From Promethearchaeota archaeon (GTDB taxonomy: Archaea; Asgardarchaeota; Lokiarchaeia; Sigyniarchaeales; SOKP01): a stretch of DNA of 10,833 nucleotides. How positions within the stretch are numbered: position 1 is the stretch's first letter; every line of letters starts with the position of its first letter. A program made the translations under genes and the position numbers. Of the stretch, positions 1-8,600 are shown one piece after another. The stretch lies in the NCBI GenBank assembly GCA_019057355.1, contig DXJM01000281.1:1-10833 (forward strand). Direction: 5' to 3'. Below the pieces are notes generated by a model. The model had not been told where the DNA came from. It ran no database searches and saw only the letters and a list, made by a program, of their open reading frames with translations.

Positions 1-1137
1 ATGGTTGTTTATAAGAATGAAAGACCTGCTATACTTCTTTTAAAAAATGGACATATTTTTTATGGAATAGGATTTGGGGCGTCAAAAACTGTCACGGGTG
101 AAATTGTTTTTAATACCATTACGGGAGCCGGATATATTGAAACTTTGACCGATCCATCATATCAAGGGCAGATCGTGACCATGACATACTTCCTCGTTGG
201 CAACTATGGGGTGCCTGCGTGGGAGAAGGATGAACATGGAATTCCTAAGTTTTTTGAGTCTGATTCAGTCAAGGTATCAGGTTTTATTGTTAATGAATGT
301 TGCAAGCATCCTAATCATTACCAAAGCGTAAAAACTCTTGATGAGTTTTTAAAAGAACAAGACGTTCCTGGCATTGAATGGATTGATACTAGGGCAGTTA
401 CAAAGATTTTACGCGATGAAGGTGTCCAAATCGGAGCTTTAGCCGTTTATAATTCTGGGGAGAAGCCCGATATTAATGAATTAAGAGAGATTGTTGCAAA
501 AGCCGAAGACCCGAATTTAAGGAATCTTGCAAGTGAAGTATCAACAAAAAAGGTCAAAATATATAGTTCCAAGAACCGTATTGGTAAAGTTGTCCTATTA
601 GATATGGGCGTAAAATATAATATTATAAGAAATCTCGTGAAAAGAGGTTTAGAGGTAATTATGGTACCTTATAGTTATACGTATGAACAAATTATGGATT
701 TTGCACCTGATGGTGTTTTTATATCAAATGGTCCCGGAAATCCAGCTATTTATAGCAATGCTATTGATGTTTGTCGTAAAATAATTAGTAATAATATTCC
801 TACAATGGGTGTGTGCCTTGGAAACCAGATAATTGCTTTATCGGCGGGAGGAACATCATATAAATTGAAATATGGGCATCGAGGGGGAAACAAAACGGTT
901 TTAAATCCTGAAACTAACCGGTGTTATATAACATCTCAAAATCATGGGTTTTGTGTAAAAAATTTTGAGAAAGAAGGTTTCAAGGAATTTCTGATAAATA
1001 TCGATGATCAATCAAATGAAGGGCTTTTTCATGAAGAAAAATCCATTTTTGCCGTTCAATTCCATCCAGAAGCCTCCCCAGGACCCTCAGATTCATTATA
1101 TTTATTTGATAAATTTGTTGAATTAATGGAGTTATAA
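1..1137 (+). CDS. carA: Carbamoyl-phosphate synthase small subunit (glutaminase), active copy
   Basis: This small subunit hydrolyses glutamine and passes ammonia to CarB for carbamoyl phosphate synthesis, the entry to pyrimidines and arginine. It is cytosolic. The protein has 378 residues (E. coli CarA has 382). The N-terminal CarA domain runs to about residue 190 and includes EIVFNT and LTDPSY. The class I glutamine amidotransferase domain starts near 195. The nucleophile is Cys272 in GVCLGNQ, and His355 and Glu357 lie in FHPEASPGP. The glutamine-site residues Ser53, SNGPGNP, Gln276 and QNHGF (313-317) are present. One oddity is GNQ where most homologues have GHQ. Wording such as TSQNHGF and NEGLFHEEK is close to animal CAD and CPS1. 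The ATG is at base 1, so any upstream extension is invisible, but carA2 begins with the same 22 bases from its own ATG, which supports this start. Stop and carB1 start are 2 bases apart, indicating an operon. Confidence 0.96.
   Translation: MVVYKNERPAILLLKNGHIFYGIGFGASKTVTGEIVFNTITGAGYIETLTDPSYQGQIVTMTYFLVGNYGVPAWEKDEHGIPKFFESDSVKVSGFIVNECCKHPNHYQSVKTLDEFLKEQDVPGIEWIDTRAVTKILRDEGVQIGALAVYNSGEKPDINELREIVAKAEDPNLRNLASEVSTKKVKIYSSKNRIGKVVLLDMGVKYNIIRNLVKRGLEVIMVPYSYTYEQIMDFAPDGVFISNGPGNPAIYSNAIDVCRKIISNNIPTMGVCLGNQIIALSAGGTSYKLKYGHRGGNKTVLNPETNRCYITSQNHGFCVKNFEKEGFKEFLINIDDQSNEGLFHEEKSIFAVQFHPEASPGPSDSLYLFDKFVELMEL
1128..1131 (+). promoter_or_regulatory. Shine-Dalgarno of carB1
   Basis: GGAG lies inside the last codons of carA1, 8 bases before the carB1 ATG. 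This supports translational coupling of the two subunits and the choice of 1140 as start. Confidence 0.6.
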
Positions 1138-1139
1138 CA

Positions 1140-4100
1140 ATGCCACTTGATAAATCTATTAAAAAAGCTCTGGTCTTAGGATCTGGCGGGATTAAAATAG
1201 GTCAAGCTGGTGAATTTGATTATTCTGGAAGCCAAGTTCTAAAAGCCCTCAAGGAAGAAAACATTAAAACGGTCCTTATCAATCCTAATATTGCCACCAT
1301 TCAAACAGATCCTCATTTATCTGATAAGGTTTATTTATTGCCTATTAACGTGAAATATGTTGAAAAAATAATTAAAAAAGAGAGACCCGATGGTGTCTTA
1401 CTTGCATTTGGAGGACAGACTGCATTAAATGTTGGCGTGGAACTTAAAGAAGAAGGGATCTTGAAAAAATATGGCATTCGCGTGTTGGGAACCCCTATAG
1501 AAACTATTGAGATGACAGAAGATAGAGACTTGTTTGTCAAAGCAATGAATGAATCCAATGCGATGGTATGTAAGAGCCAAGCAGTAAGTTCATATAAAGA
1601 AGCAAAAGCGGTTGCAGGGGTATTTGGGTTTCCCTTAATGTTACGGGTCGGATATACTTTGGGGGGGCTTGGCTCGGGTATCATTCATAATATGAAAGAA
1701 TTCGAGAGGATGGCCAAAAAAGGCTTGGCACAATCACGAATCAACCAGATCTTAATTGAAGAAAGCGTGTGGGGTTGGAAAGAAATCGAATATGAGGTTG
1801 TTCGAGACTCTGCTGATAATTGTTTTATTAATTGTAACATGGAAAATCTTGATCCTGTTGGGATCCATACAGGAGATAGTATTGTAGTTGCTCCTTCTCA
1901 AACCTTGACAAATGAAGAATATCAAATGCTTCGTTCTGCCTCAATTCGCGTGATTCGAAATCTAGGCATCATTGGAGAATGCAACATTCAATATGCGCTC
2001 CATCCGACATCAAAAGAATTTCGAGTCATTGAAGTAAATGCTCGTCTTTCACGATCCTCTGCTCTAGCATCTAAAGCAACTGGTTATCCTTTGGCATATA
2101 TCGCAGCAAAACTTGCAATTGGATACACTCTTCCTGAATTAAAAAACAAGATTACTGGAATAACGACCGCTTGTTTTGAACCTGCTTTAGATTACTTGGT
2201 CCTGAAAATTCCTCGGTGGGATTTAACTAAGTTTCAAAAAGTCGACCGGCAAATCGGAAGTCAGATGAAATCTGTCGGAGAAGTTATGGCTATTGGAAGA
2301 ACATTCGAAGAAGTATTTCAAAAAGCAATCCGAATGCTTGATATTGGAATGAAAGGATTCATTGGGAATAATTTAGAACCAATAGCGGATCTAAATGAAT
2401 TAAAACATGAATTGAGAAATCCTACTGATTTAAGAATATTTAGAGTCGCAGAAGCGTTAAAAAGAGGACTATCCATCGATCAAATTTATGAGTTATCCAA
2501 GATTGACAAGTGGTTTTTATATAAGCTAAATAATATAATTGAAATTGAGAAAAAACTAGACGAACTAGATTTATTGGAATCCAGTGAGGAAGATAAACGA
2601 TATTGGTTCGAGAGAGCTAAAAGACTTGGGTTTTCGGACGGTCAAATTGCCAAAATAATGGGGATTGATTCAATCATAATCCGAAAATTGCGAAAAAAGT
2701 ATCAGATTCATCCCTATGTAAAGCGCATCGATACTTTAGCAGCCGAATGGCCTGCAAATACAAATTACCTCTATCTCACGTATTCCGCAACGGAACATGA
2801 TATTGATTTTGAACGAGAAGCAAGAGAAAATGTGAAAAAAGTCATTGTCTTGGGTTCCGGAACATATAGGATAGGAGCTTCTGTGGAGTTTGATTGGAGT
2901 TCTGTCAATTGTTTATGGGGTTTAAAGAATTTAGGTGTAGATCAAGCAATCATCATCAATTACAATCCAGAGACGGTTTCGACTGATTATGATGTTTCTG
3001 ACAAGCTATATTTTGAAGAATTAAGTGGAGAAAGGGTTTTAGACATATGTGAACTTGAGAATGCCAATGGGATTATCGTGTCTGCTGGAGGACAAATTGC
3101 TAACAATTTAGCTGCAAAATTTTCAAAATATTCCGATTTTTTTAGAAAAACAGGTTTAAATATCTTGGGAACTCATGGCACGCGAATAGATATGGCAGAA
3201 GATCGCTCTAAATTTAGTCGCTTGTTAGATCAGCTTGGAATAAAACAACCGAAATGGGCGGCATTAGTTAATAAAGATAAGACACTAGAATTTGCTCAAT
3301 CCGTGGGGTACCCCGTTCTCATAAGGCCGTCTTATGTTCTGAGTGGTGCTGCAATGAGAGTCTCCTATGATGAACATACCCTGAAAGCTACCTTGGATCT
3401 TGCAGCAGCAGTATCAAACGAATACCCCGTTGTCATTACCAAGTTTTTTACTGATGCAAGAGAAATCGAATGCGATGGCATATGTGATGGAGAGAACGTG
3501 TTTATTGGAGCAATCGTTGAACATATAGAAAACGCTGGAATCCATAGTGGAGATGCTATCATGGCAATTCCTCCCCAAACTATATCAGAATCTATAATTA
3601 AGAAAATTGAAGAAAATACACAGAAGATCACACTTGCTTTAAAGATCATTGGACCATTCAATATCCAATTTTTGGTAAAGAATAATGAAGTACATGTTAT
3701 TGAATGCAACCTTCGTTCTAGCCGGAGCATGCCCTATGTATCGAAGACTCGAGGTGTAAACTTAATGAGATTAGCAGCAGAGGTGATGATGGGCAAGAAA
3801 ATTCCAAAACGACTAATGAATTTACCTTATGGAAAGTATGTTGGAATCAAGGCGCCGATGTTTTCATTTATGAGACTTGATAAAGCCGATCCCGTTCTTT
3901 CGGTTGAGATGAGCTCAACAGGAGAAATTGGCGTGTTAAGTAATGATTTTCCATCAGCACTGATCCAAGCTTTAGAAGCTACTGAGATGAACATCCCTAT
4001 TAATGGTGGTAATGTCTTAATTTCTGTTGGTGGCGAAGAATTGAAACAGCAAGTGATACCTTTAGCGCAGAAATTGAAAAATATGGGATTCAAGATTTTT

Positions 4101-4451
4101 GCAACGGAGGATACAGCTAAAGTTTTGAAGAAAAATGGTATATTTGCTGTAAAACTTTATAAAGTCCATGAATTTGGCCAAGAACCAAATATTATTGGTT
4201 GCCTTCAGAATGCCGCAATAGACATGGTCATTAATATTCCCCTTCCTACAACTATTGAAGAAGAATTTAGAACCATTTTGGAAGATGAATACATGATACG
4301 AAGAATGGCAGTGGATTTCAATCTTCCCGTGATTATTAATCTTGAATTAGCACGCGTTGTTATCGAGGCGATTGAAAAAGTAAGGAAAATGCCTCTTACT
4401 ATTAAATCCTTAAATGAATATCATGACAGTTTAAAAGAAATATATTGGTAA
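1140..4451 (+). CDS. carB: Carbamoyl-phosphate synthase large subunit, copy 1
   Basis: This is the synthetase subunit: it makes carboxyphosphate from bicarbonate and ATP, then carbamate from ammonia, then carbamoyl phosphate with a second ATP. It has 1103 residues (E. coli 1073). The first PreATP-grasp/ATP-grasp half covers about 1-400, with Arg129, Arg169, GGLGSG (175-180), Glu208, Glu215, Glu298, Asn300 and Arg302. The linker/oligomerisation domain is about 400-560. The second ATP-grasp half is about 565-940, with Arg689, Arg729, Gln843, Glu855, Asn857 and Arg859. The MGS-like allosteric domain is about 950-1103, with Thr989, Thr992, Lys1008 and Asn1032. All checked catalytic residues are present. 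Motifs such as IECNLRSSRS, SVEFDW and KAPMFSF match animal CAD/CPS1 better than the E. coli forms (IEVNPRAART, GIEFDY). The protein is about 80% identical to CarB2 over the first 100 residues by hand count. It forms an operon with carA1. Confidence 0.97.
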   Translation: MPLDKSIKKALVLGSGGIKIGQAGEFDYSGSQVLKALKEENIKTVLINPNIATIQTDPHLSDKVYLLPINVKYVEKIIKKERPDGVLLAFGGQTALNVGVELKEEGILKKYGIRVLGTPIETIEMTEDRDLFVKAMNESNAMVCKSQAVSSYKEAKAVAGVFGFPLMLRVGYTLGGLGSGIIHNMKEFERMAKKGLAQSRINQILIEESVWGWKEIEYEVVRDSADNCFINCNMENLDPVGIHTGDSIVVAPSQTLTNEEYQMLRSASIRVIRNLGIIGECNIQYALHPTSKEFRVIEVNARLSRSSALASKATGYPLAYIAAKLAIGYTLPELKNKITGITTACFEPALDYLVLKIPRWDLTKFQKVDRQIGSQMKSVGEVMAIGRTFEEVFQKAIRMLDIGMKGFIGNNLEPIADLNELKHELRNPTDLRIFRVAEALKRGLSIDQIYELSKIDKWFLYKLNNIIEIEKKLDELDLLESSEEDKRYWFERAKRLGFSDGQIAKIMGIDSIIIRKLRKKYQIHPYVKRIDTLAAEWPANTNYLYLTYSATEHDIDFEREARENVKKVIVLGSGTYRIGASVEFDWSSVNCLWGLKNLGVDQAIIINYNPETVSTDYDVSDKLYFEELSGERVLDICELENANGIIVSAGGQIANNLAAKFSKYSDFFRKTGLNILGTHGTRIDMAEDRSKFSRLLDQLGIKQPKWAALVNKDKTLEFAQSVGYPVLIRPSYVLSGAAMRVSYDEHTLKATLDLAAAVSNEYPVVITKFFTDAREIECDGICDGENVFIGAIVEHIENAGIHSGDAIMAIPPQTISESIIKKIEENTQKITLALKIIGPFNIQFLVKNNEVHVIECNLRSSRSMPYVSKTRGVNLMRLAAEVMMGKKIPKRLMNLPYGKYVGIKAPMFSFMRLDKADPVLSVEMSSTGEIGVLSNDFPSALIQALEATEMNIPINGGNVLISVGGEELKQQVIPLAQKLKNMGFKIFATEDTAKVLKKNGIFAVKLYKVHEFGQEPNIIGCLQNAAIDMVINIPLPTTIEEEFRTILEDEYMIRRMAVDFNLPVIINLELARVVIEAIEKVRKMPLTIKSLNEYHDSLKEIYW

Positions 4452-4456
4452 TTACG

Positions 4457-4471
4457 TTTTATATCTTTTTT
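4457..4471 (+). promoter_or_regulatory. Gap between the car operons: weak TATA-like box and T6 tract
   Basis: TTTTATAT (4457-4464) resembles an archaeal TATA box and would place a transcript start near 4485-4490, upstream of carA2. The T6 run at 4466-4471, just after the carB1 stop, could instead end transcription. Both readings are weak in such AT-rich DNA. I see no Shine-Dalgarno before carA2. Confidence 0.25.
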
Positions 4472-4548
4472 CCGTTCCTACTATGATGATCTTTTCTAAC
4501 TAAATCAAAATGATAAAAATTAATAGTCATTTTTGTTTTAAAATATTA

Positions 4549-5688
4549 ATGGTTGTTTATAAGAATGAAAAACGTGCTGTTTTAATGCTTCAGGACGGAT
4601 TTCGCTATTTTAAAGGAATAGGATTTGGAGCAACAAGGAAAATATCTGGAGAAATCACTTTTACTTCCATTCCCGGATCTGGGTATGTAGAGATTTTAAC
4701 AGATAGTACTTTTAAAGACCAAATTGTTCTTTTTACATATCCGTCTATAGGAGCCTGTGGAGTTCCCGCAAGAGATCATGATGAATATGGAATTCTTCGA
4801 CATTTTGAGTCAGATTCTATTAAAGTAAAGGGATTAATTGTCAATGAATATTGTCAAAATCCTAGCCACTATGAGTCAATTAAGACCTTGGATGAATGGC
4901 TTGTTGAAGAAAGAGTACCTGGTATCCAATGGATTGATACACGAGAGATTACTCAGATTTTTATGGAAAAGGGGTCACAAATAGGATTGCTTGAAGTTTA
5001 TGAAAATGATGAGAAAATAGATATTGAAGAATTAAAGATTAAAGTTCAAGAAATTACAGATCCAAGAGACAATAACCTTGTCAAGTCGGTTTCAATCAAA
5101 AATATGAAAATATTTTCTCCTTCCAATCCTATCGGAAAGGTTGTAATTGTAGATTTAGGTGTGAAAAATGGCTTGCTAAGAACGTTATTGCATAAAAAAA
5201 TCGATGTTGTTGTTGTTCCATATGACTACAGTTATGAAAAAATTATCGAGTTAAATCCTCATGGAATAATAATCACCAATGGACCAGGAAATCCTTTAAT
5301 TTATGACCATGTAATCACTACCGTTAAAAAAATAATAGAAAATAATATTCCAACCATGGGAATTGGATTAGGTCATGTCATTATAGGGCTAGCTGCAGGC
5401 ATGACGTCTTATAAGTTAACTACCGAACATCGTGGAGGGAGAACTACTGTCGAGAGCGCAACTGGTCATTGCTTCATTACATTTCAAAATCATGCATATT
5501 GTTTAAAGGATAGTGATAAAAATGGGTTTAGACAATATTTTCACGATAAAGATGATAATACAAATGAAGGATTGATCCATGAGAGCAAACCACTATTCTC
5601 AGTTGCATTTAATCCTGAAGGGTCACCAGGACCTTTGGATATGAAGAATCTTATATTTAATAAATTTTTGGATATTATGGAGGTGTAA
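4549..5688 (+). CDS. carA: Carbamoyl-phosphate synthase small subunit paralogue, pseudo-glutaminase
   Basis: Full-length CarA homologue (379 residues) whose amidotransferase site is dismantled. The nucleophile motif reads GIGLGHV, so the Cys is Gly273 (codon GGA, at least two substitutions from any Cys codon) and the glutamine-binding Gln is Val277. The catalytic His is Asn355 in FNPEGSPGP; Glu357 remains. Thr54 replaces the glutamine-site Ser, and QNHGF is QNHAY (Ala316, Tyr317). The oxyanion-region TNGPGNP and the overall fold motifs are kept and the frame is intact, so this looks like a retained structural or regulatory subunit and not a decayed gene. It probably docks on CarB2, which would use free ammonia; that is inference. 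An in-frame ATG at 4510 would add 13 residues. I chose 4549 because MVVYKNE and its 22 bases match the carA1 start. Identity to CarA1 is about 57% over the first 118 residues. Confidence 0.94.
   Translation: MVVYKNEKRAVLMLQDGFRYFKGIGFGATRKISGEITFTSIPGSGYVEILTDSTFKDQIVLFTYPSIGACGVPARDHDEYGILRHFESDSIKVKGLIVNEYCQNPSHYESIKTLDEWLVEERVPGIQWIDTREITQIFMEKGSQIGLLEVYENDEKIDIEELKIKVQEITDPRDNNLVKSVSIKNMKIFSPSNPIGKVVIVDLGVKNGLLRTLLHKKIDVVVVPYDYSYEKIIELNPHGIIITNGPGNPLIYDHVITTVKKIIENNIPTMGIGLGHVIIGLAAGMTSYKLTTEHRGGRTTVESATGHCFITFQNHAYCLKDSDKNGFRQYFHDKDDNTNEGLIHESKPLFSVAFNPEGSPGPLDMKNLIFNKFLDIMEV
5679..5685 (+). promoter_or_regulatory. Strong Shine-Dalgarno before carB2, fixing its start region
   Basis: GGAGGTG lies in the last codons of carA2. 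Its end is 7 bases from the ATT at 5693, but only 2 bases from the ATG at 5688 and 58 bases from the GTG at 5744. Spacing therefore points to initiation at or very near 5693. Confidence 0.6.
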
Positions 5689-5692
5689 TGCA

Positions 5693-8600
5693 ATTCCACT
5701 AGATAAATCAATTAAGAAGGTTATAGTTTTAGGGTCTGGAGCCGTGAGAATAGGTCAAGCAGGTGAATTCGATTACAGCGGAAGTCAAGTGTTAAAGGCA
5801 TTAAAAGAAGAGGGAATTGAAACGATATTAATAAATCCAAACATTGCCACCATTCAAACTGATCCTCAAATGGCAAGCAAGGTATACCTCCTTCCAATTA
5901 ACGTGAAATATGTCGAAGAAATCATCAAAAAAGAAAAACCCGATGGGATATGTTTATCATTTGGTGGTCAGACAGGATTAAACGTTGGCGTTGAATTACA
6001 CGAAGCTGGGGTTTTAGAAAAGAACAAGGTTCGAGTATTGGGAACTCCTATAGAATCAATTGAAGCCACGGAGGATCGTGATTTATTTATAAGAGCCATG
6101 GAATCATCAGGCTGTCCTGTTTGTAGGAGTGTAGCAGTAACCTCTTACAAAGAAGCAGAGTCAGTTGCAGAGGATTTTGGATTTCCTTTAATGCTACGTG
6201 TTGCTTATGTTCTTGGAGGTGGAGGATCAGGAATCATCCATAATTGGGAACAATTTGAAAGAATGGCAAAAAGGGGCCTGGCACAATCAAGAATTCATCA
6301 AATATTAATCGAAGAAAGCGTGTGGGGGTGGAAGGAAATTGAGTTCGAGATCTTGAGAGATGCTGAAGATAATTGCTTTATCAATTGCAGCATGGAGAAT
6401 ATTGATCCCTGTGGTATTCACACGGGTGATTCAATTGTGGTTGCCCCAGCTCAAACTTTAACTGACGAGGAACTGCAGATGCTTAGATCAGCTTCAATCC
6501 GGGCAACGAGGGCTGTTGGCGTGTGTGGAGAATGTAACGTGCAATGGGCTCTTGATCCATTTTCAAAAAAATATAGAGCAATTGAAATTAATGCCAGGCT
6601 TTCTAGATCTTCTGCTTTAGCTTCAAAAGCAACTGGGTATCCTCTTGCCTATATTGCTGCGAAAATTGCTGTTGGATATACCTTACCTGAATTACTAAAC
6701 CAAATAACTCTAAAAACTACCGCTAATTTTGAACCTGCTACTGATTACATGGTCTTAAAATATCCAAGATGGGATTTAACAAAATTTGAGAAAGTAGATA
6801 GGCATATTGGACCTCAAATGAAAGGCGTAGGCGAATGCATGAGCATTGGACGGAGTTTTGAAGAAGTATGTCAAAAAGCACTCCGAATGCTAGATATTGG
6901 TCTGAAAGGATTTGTTGCTAATGACCTCAAACCAATTGATGATATCAATGAATTAAAATACGAATTACGGAATCCAACAGATTTAAGGTTTTTAAGAATT
7001 GGCGAAGCTCTTAAGAAGGGGATTTCTATTGAAGAGATTTATGAACGCTCTCGAGTGGATAAATGGTTTCTCTATAAGTTGCAAAATATTATTGATATTG
7101 AAAGTCAACTTGAAAAATTAGATTTCCTAGGTTCAAGCGATAACGAGAAGCAATGCATCCTGTTAAGAGCAAAAAGATATGGTTTTTCAGATGGACAAAT
7201 TGCAAAAATACTTAAAATTGACGCACAAACTATAAGACGCTTGAGAAAAAGATATGAAATCGTGCCCTATGTAAAACAAATTGATACATTAGCTGGGCAA
7301 TGTGTACCAGAACGCCATTATCTGTATTTAACGTATTGGGGGAGTAAACATGACATCGATTATAGCAAAGAAGAAAGAGAGAAAAAAATAATTGTATTAG
7401 GTTCAGGAACATACAGGATTGGGGCAAGCGTTGAATTTGATTGGTGTTCCGTAAATTGTTTATGGGGCTTACAAAGGTTGGATGTTGATAAAGCAATCAT
7501 CATCAATTACAATCCAGAGACGGTATCAACGGATTATGATATTTCTGATCGCCTCTATTTTGAAGAGTTATCGGGAGAGAGAGTTTTAGATATATGCGAA
7601 TTGGAAAAACCTTATGGTATCGTGTTGAATGCAGGAGGACAAATAGCTCAAAATCTTGCTGCAAAGTTTGTAAAATATTCTGATTCATATCGAAAGGCAA
7701 ATATAAGGATATTAGGAACTCACGGTTCTCGAGTGGACCTAGCAGAAGATAGAAGTAAATTCAGCGGGCTATTAGATCAGCTCGGAATAAAACAACCTGA
7801 ATGGGCAATGCTCACCACAAAAAAAGAAGCAATGCAATTTGCAATTAAAGTGAACTACCCCGTTTTGGTGAGACCCTCTTATGTCTTAAGTGGAGCTGCA
7901 ATGAGGGTATGTTATGATGAGCAGACACTCAACGATACCTTGGATCTTGCCGCGGCTGTTTCTCGAGAATATCCCGTAGTCATCACGAAATTTTTTTCTA
8001 ATTCCCTTGAGATTGAATGTGATGGTGTGTGTGACGGTGACAATGTGTTAGTTGGCGCTATCGTGGAACATATAGAAAATGCAGGGGTGCATTCGGGTGA
8101 TGCGACGATGGTCCTACCACCCCAGACTATCTCTGAAAAAGTTAAGAAGACTATTGAAGAGTATACGAAAAAGATTGCATTGGCTCTCAAGATAATGGGC
8201 CCTTTTAACATTCAATATCTCGTAAAGAACGATGAGGTTTATGTTATTGAATGCAACCTGCGTTCTAGCAGGAGCATGCCCTATGTATCAAAAACTCGAG
8301 GCATTAATCTCATGAAGTTAGCCGCTGAAGTGATAATCGGTAATAAAATCCCTGAAAGATTATTAAACTTACCTTATGGTGAATTCGTTGGAGTTAAAGC
8401 ACCAATGTTTTCTTTCATGCGCTTAGATAAAGCAGACGTGATTTTGGGGGTAGAAATGAACAGCACGGGAGAAGTTGCTGTCATAGGGGATGATTTTCAA
8501 GATGCCTTGATGAAAGCCCTTGAGGCTGCTGAGCAATATATCCCTCTGGATGGAGGCAACATTTTAATTTCAGTTGGAGGGGAGGAATTAAAGAAAGAAG

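Noticed and set aside
4510..4548. In-frame 13-residue N-terminal extension of CarA2 from an upstream ATG
   Set aside because: No Shine-Dalgarno, no counterpart in CarA1, and the first 22 bases of the carA1 coding sequence recur exactly from the ATG at 4549.
5744..5746. GTG at 5744 as the start of carB2
   Set aside because: It would discard conserved residues that form the first strand and glycine turn of the PreATP-grasp domain, and its spacing to any Shine-Dalgarno is poor.
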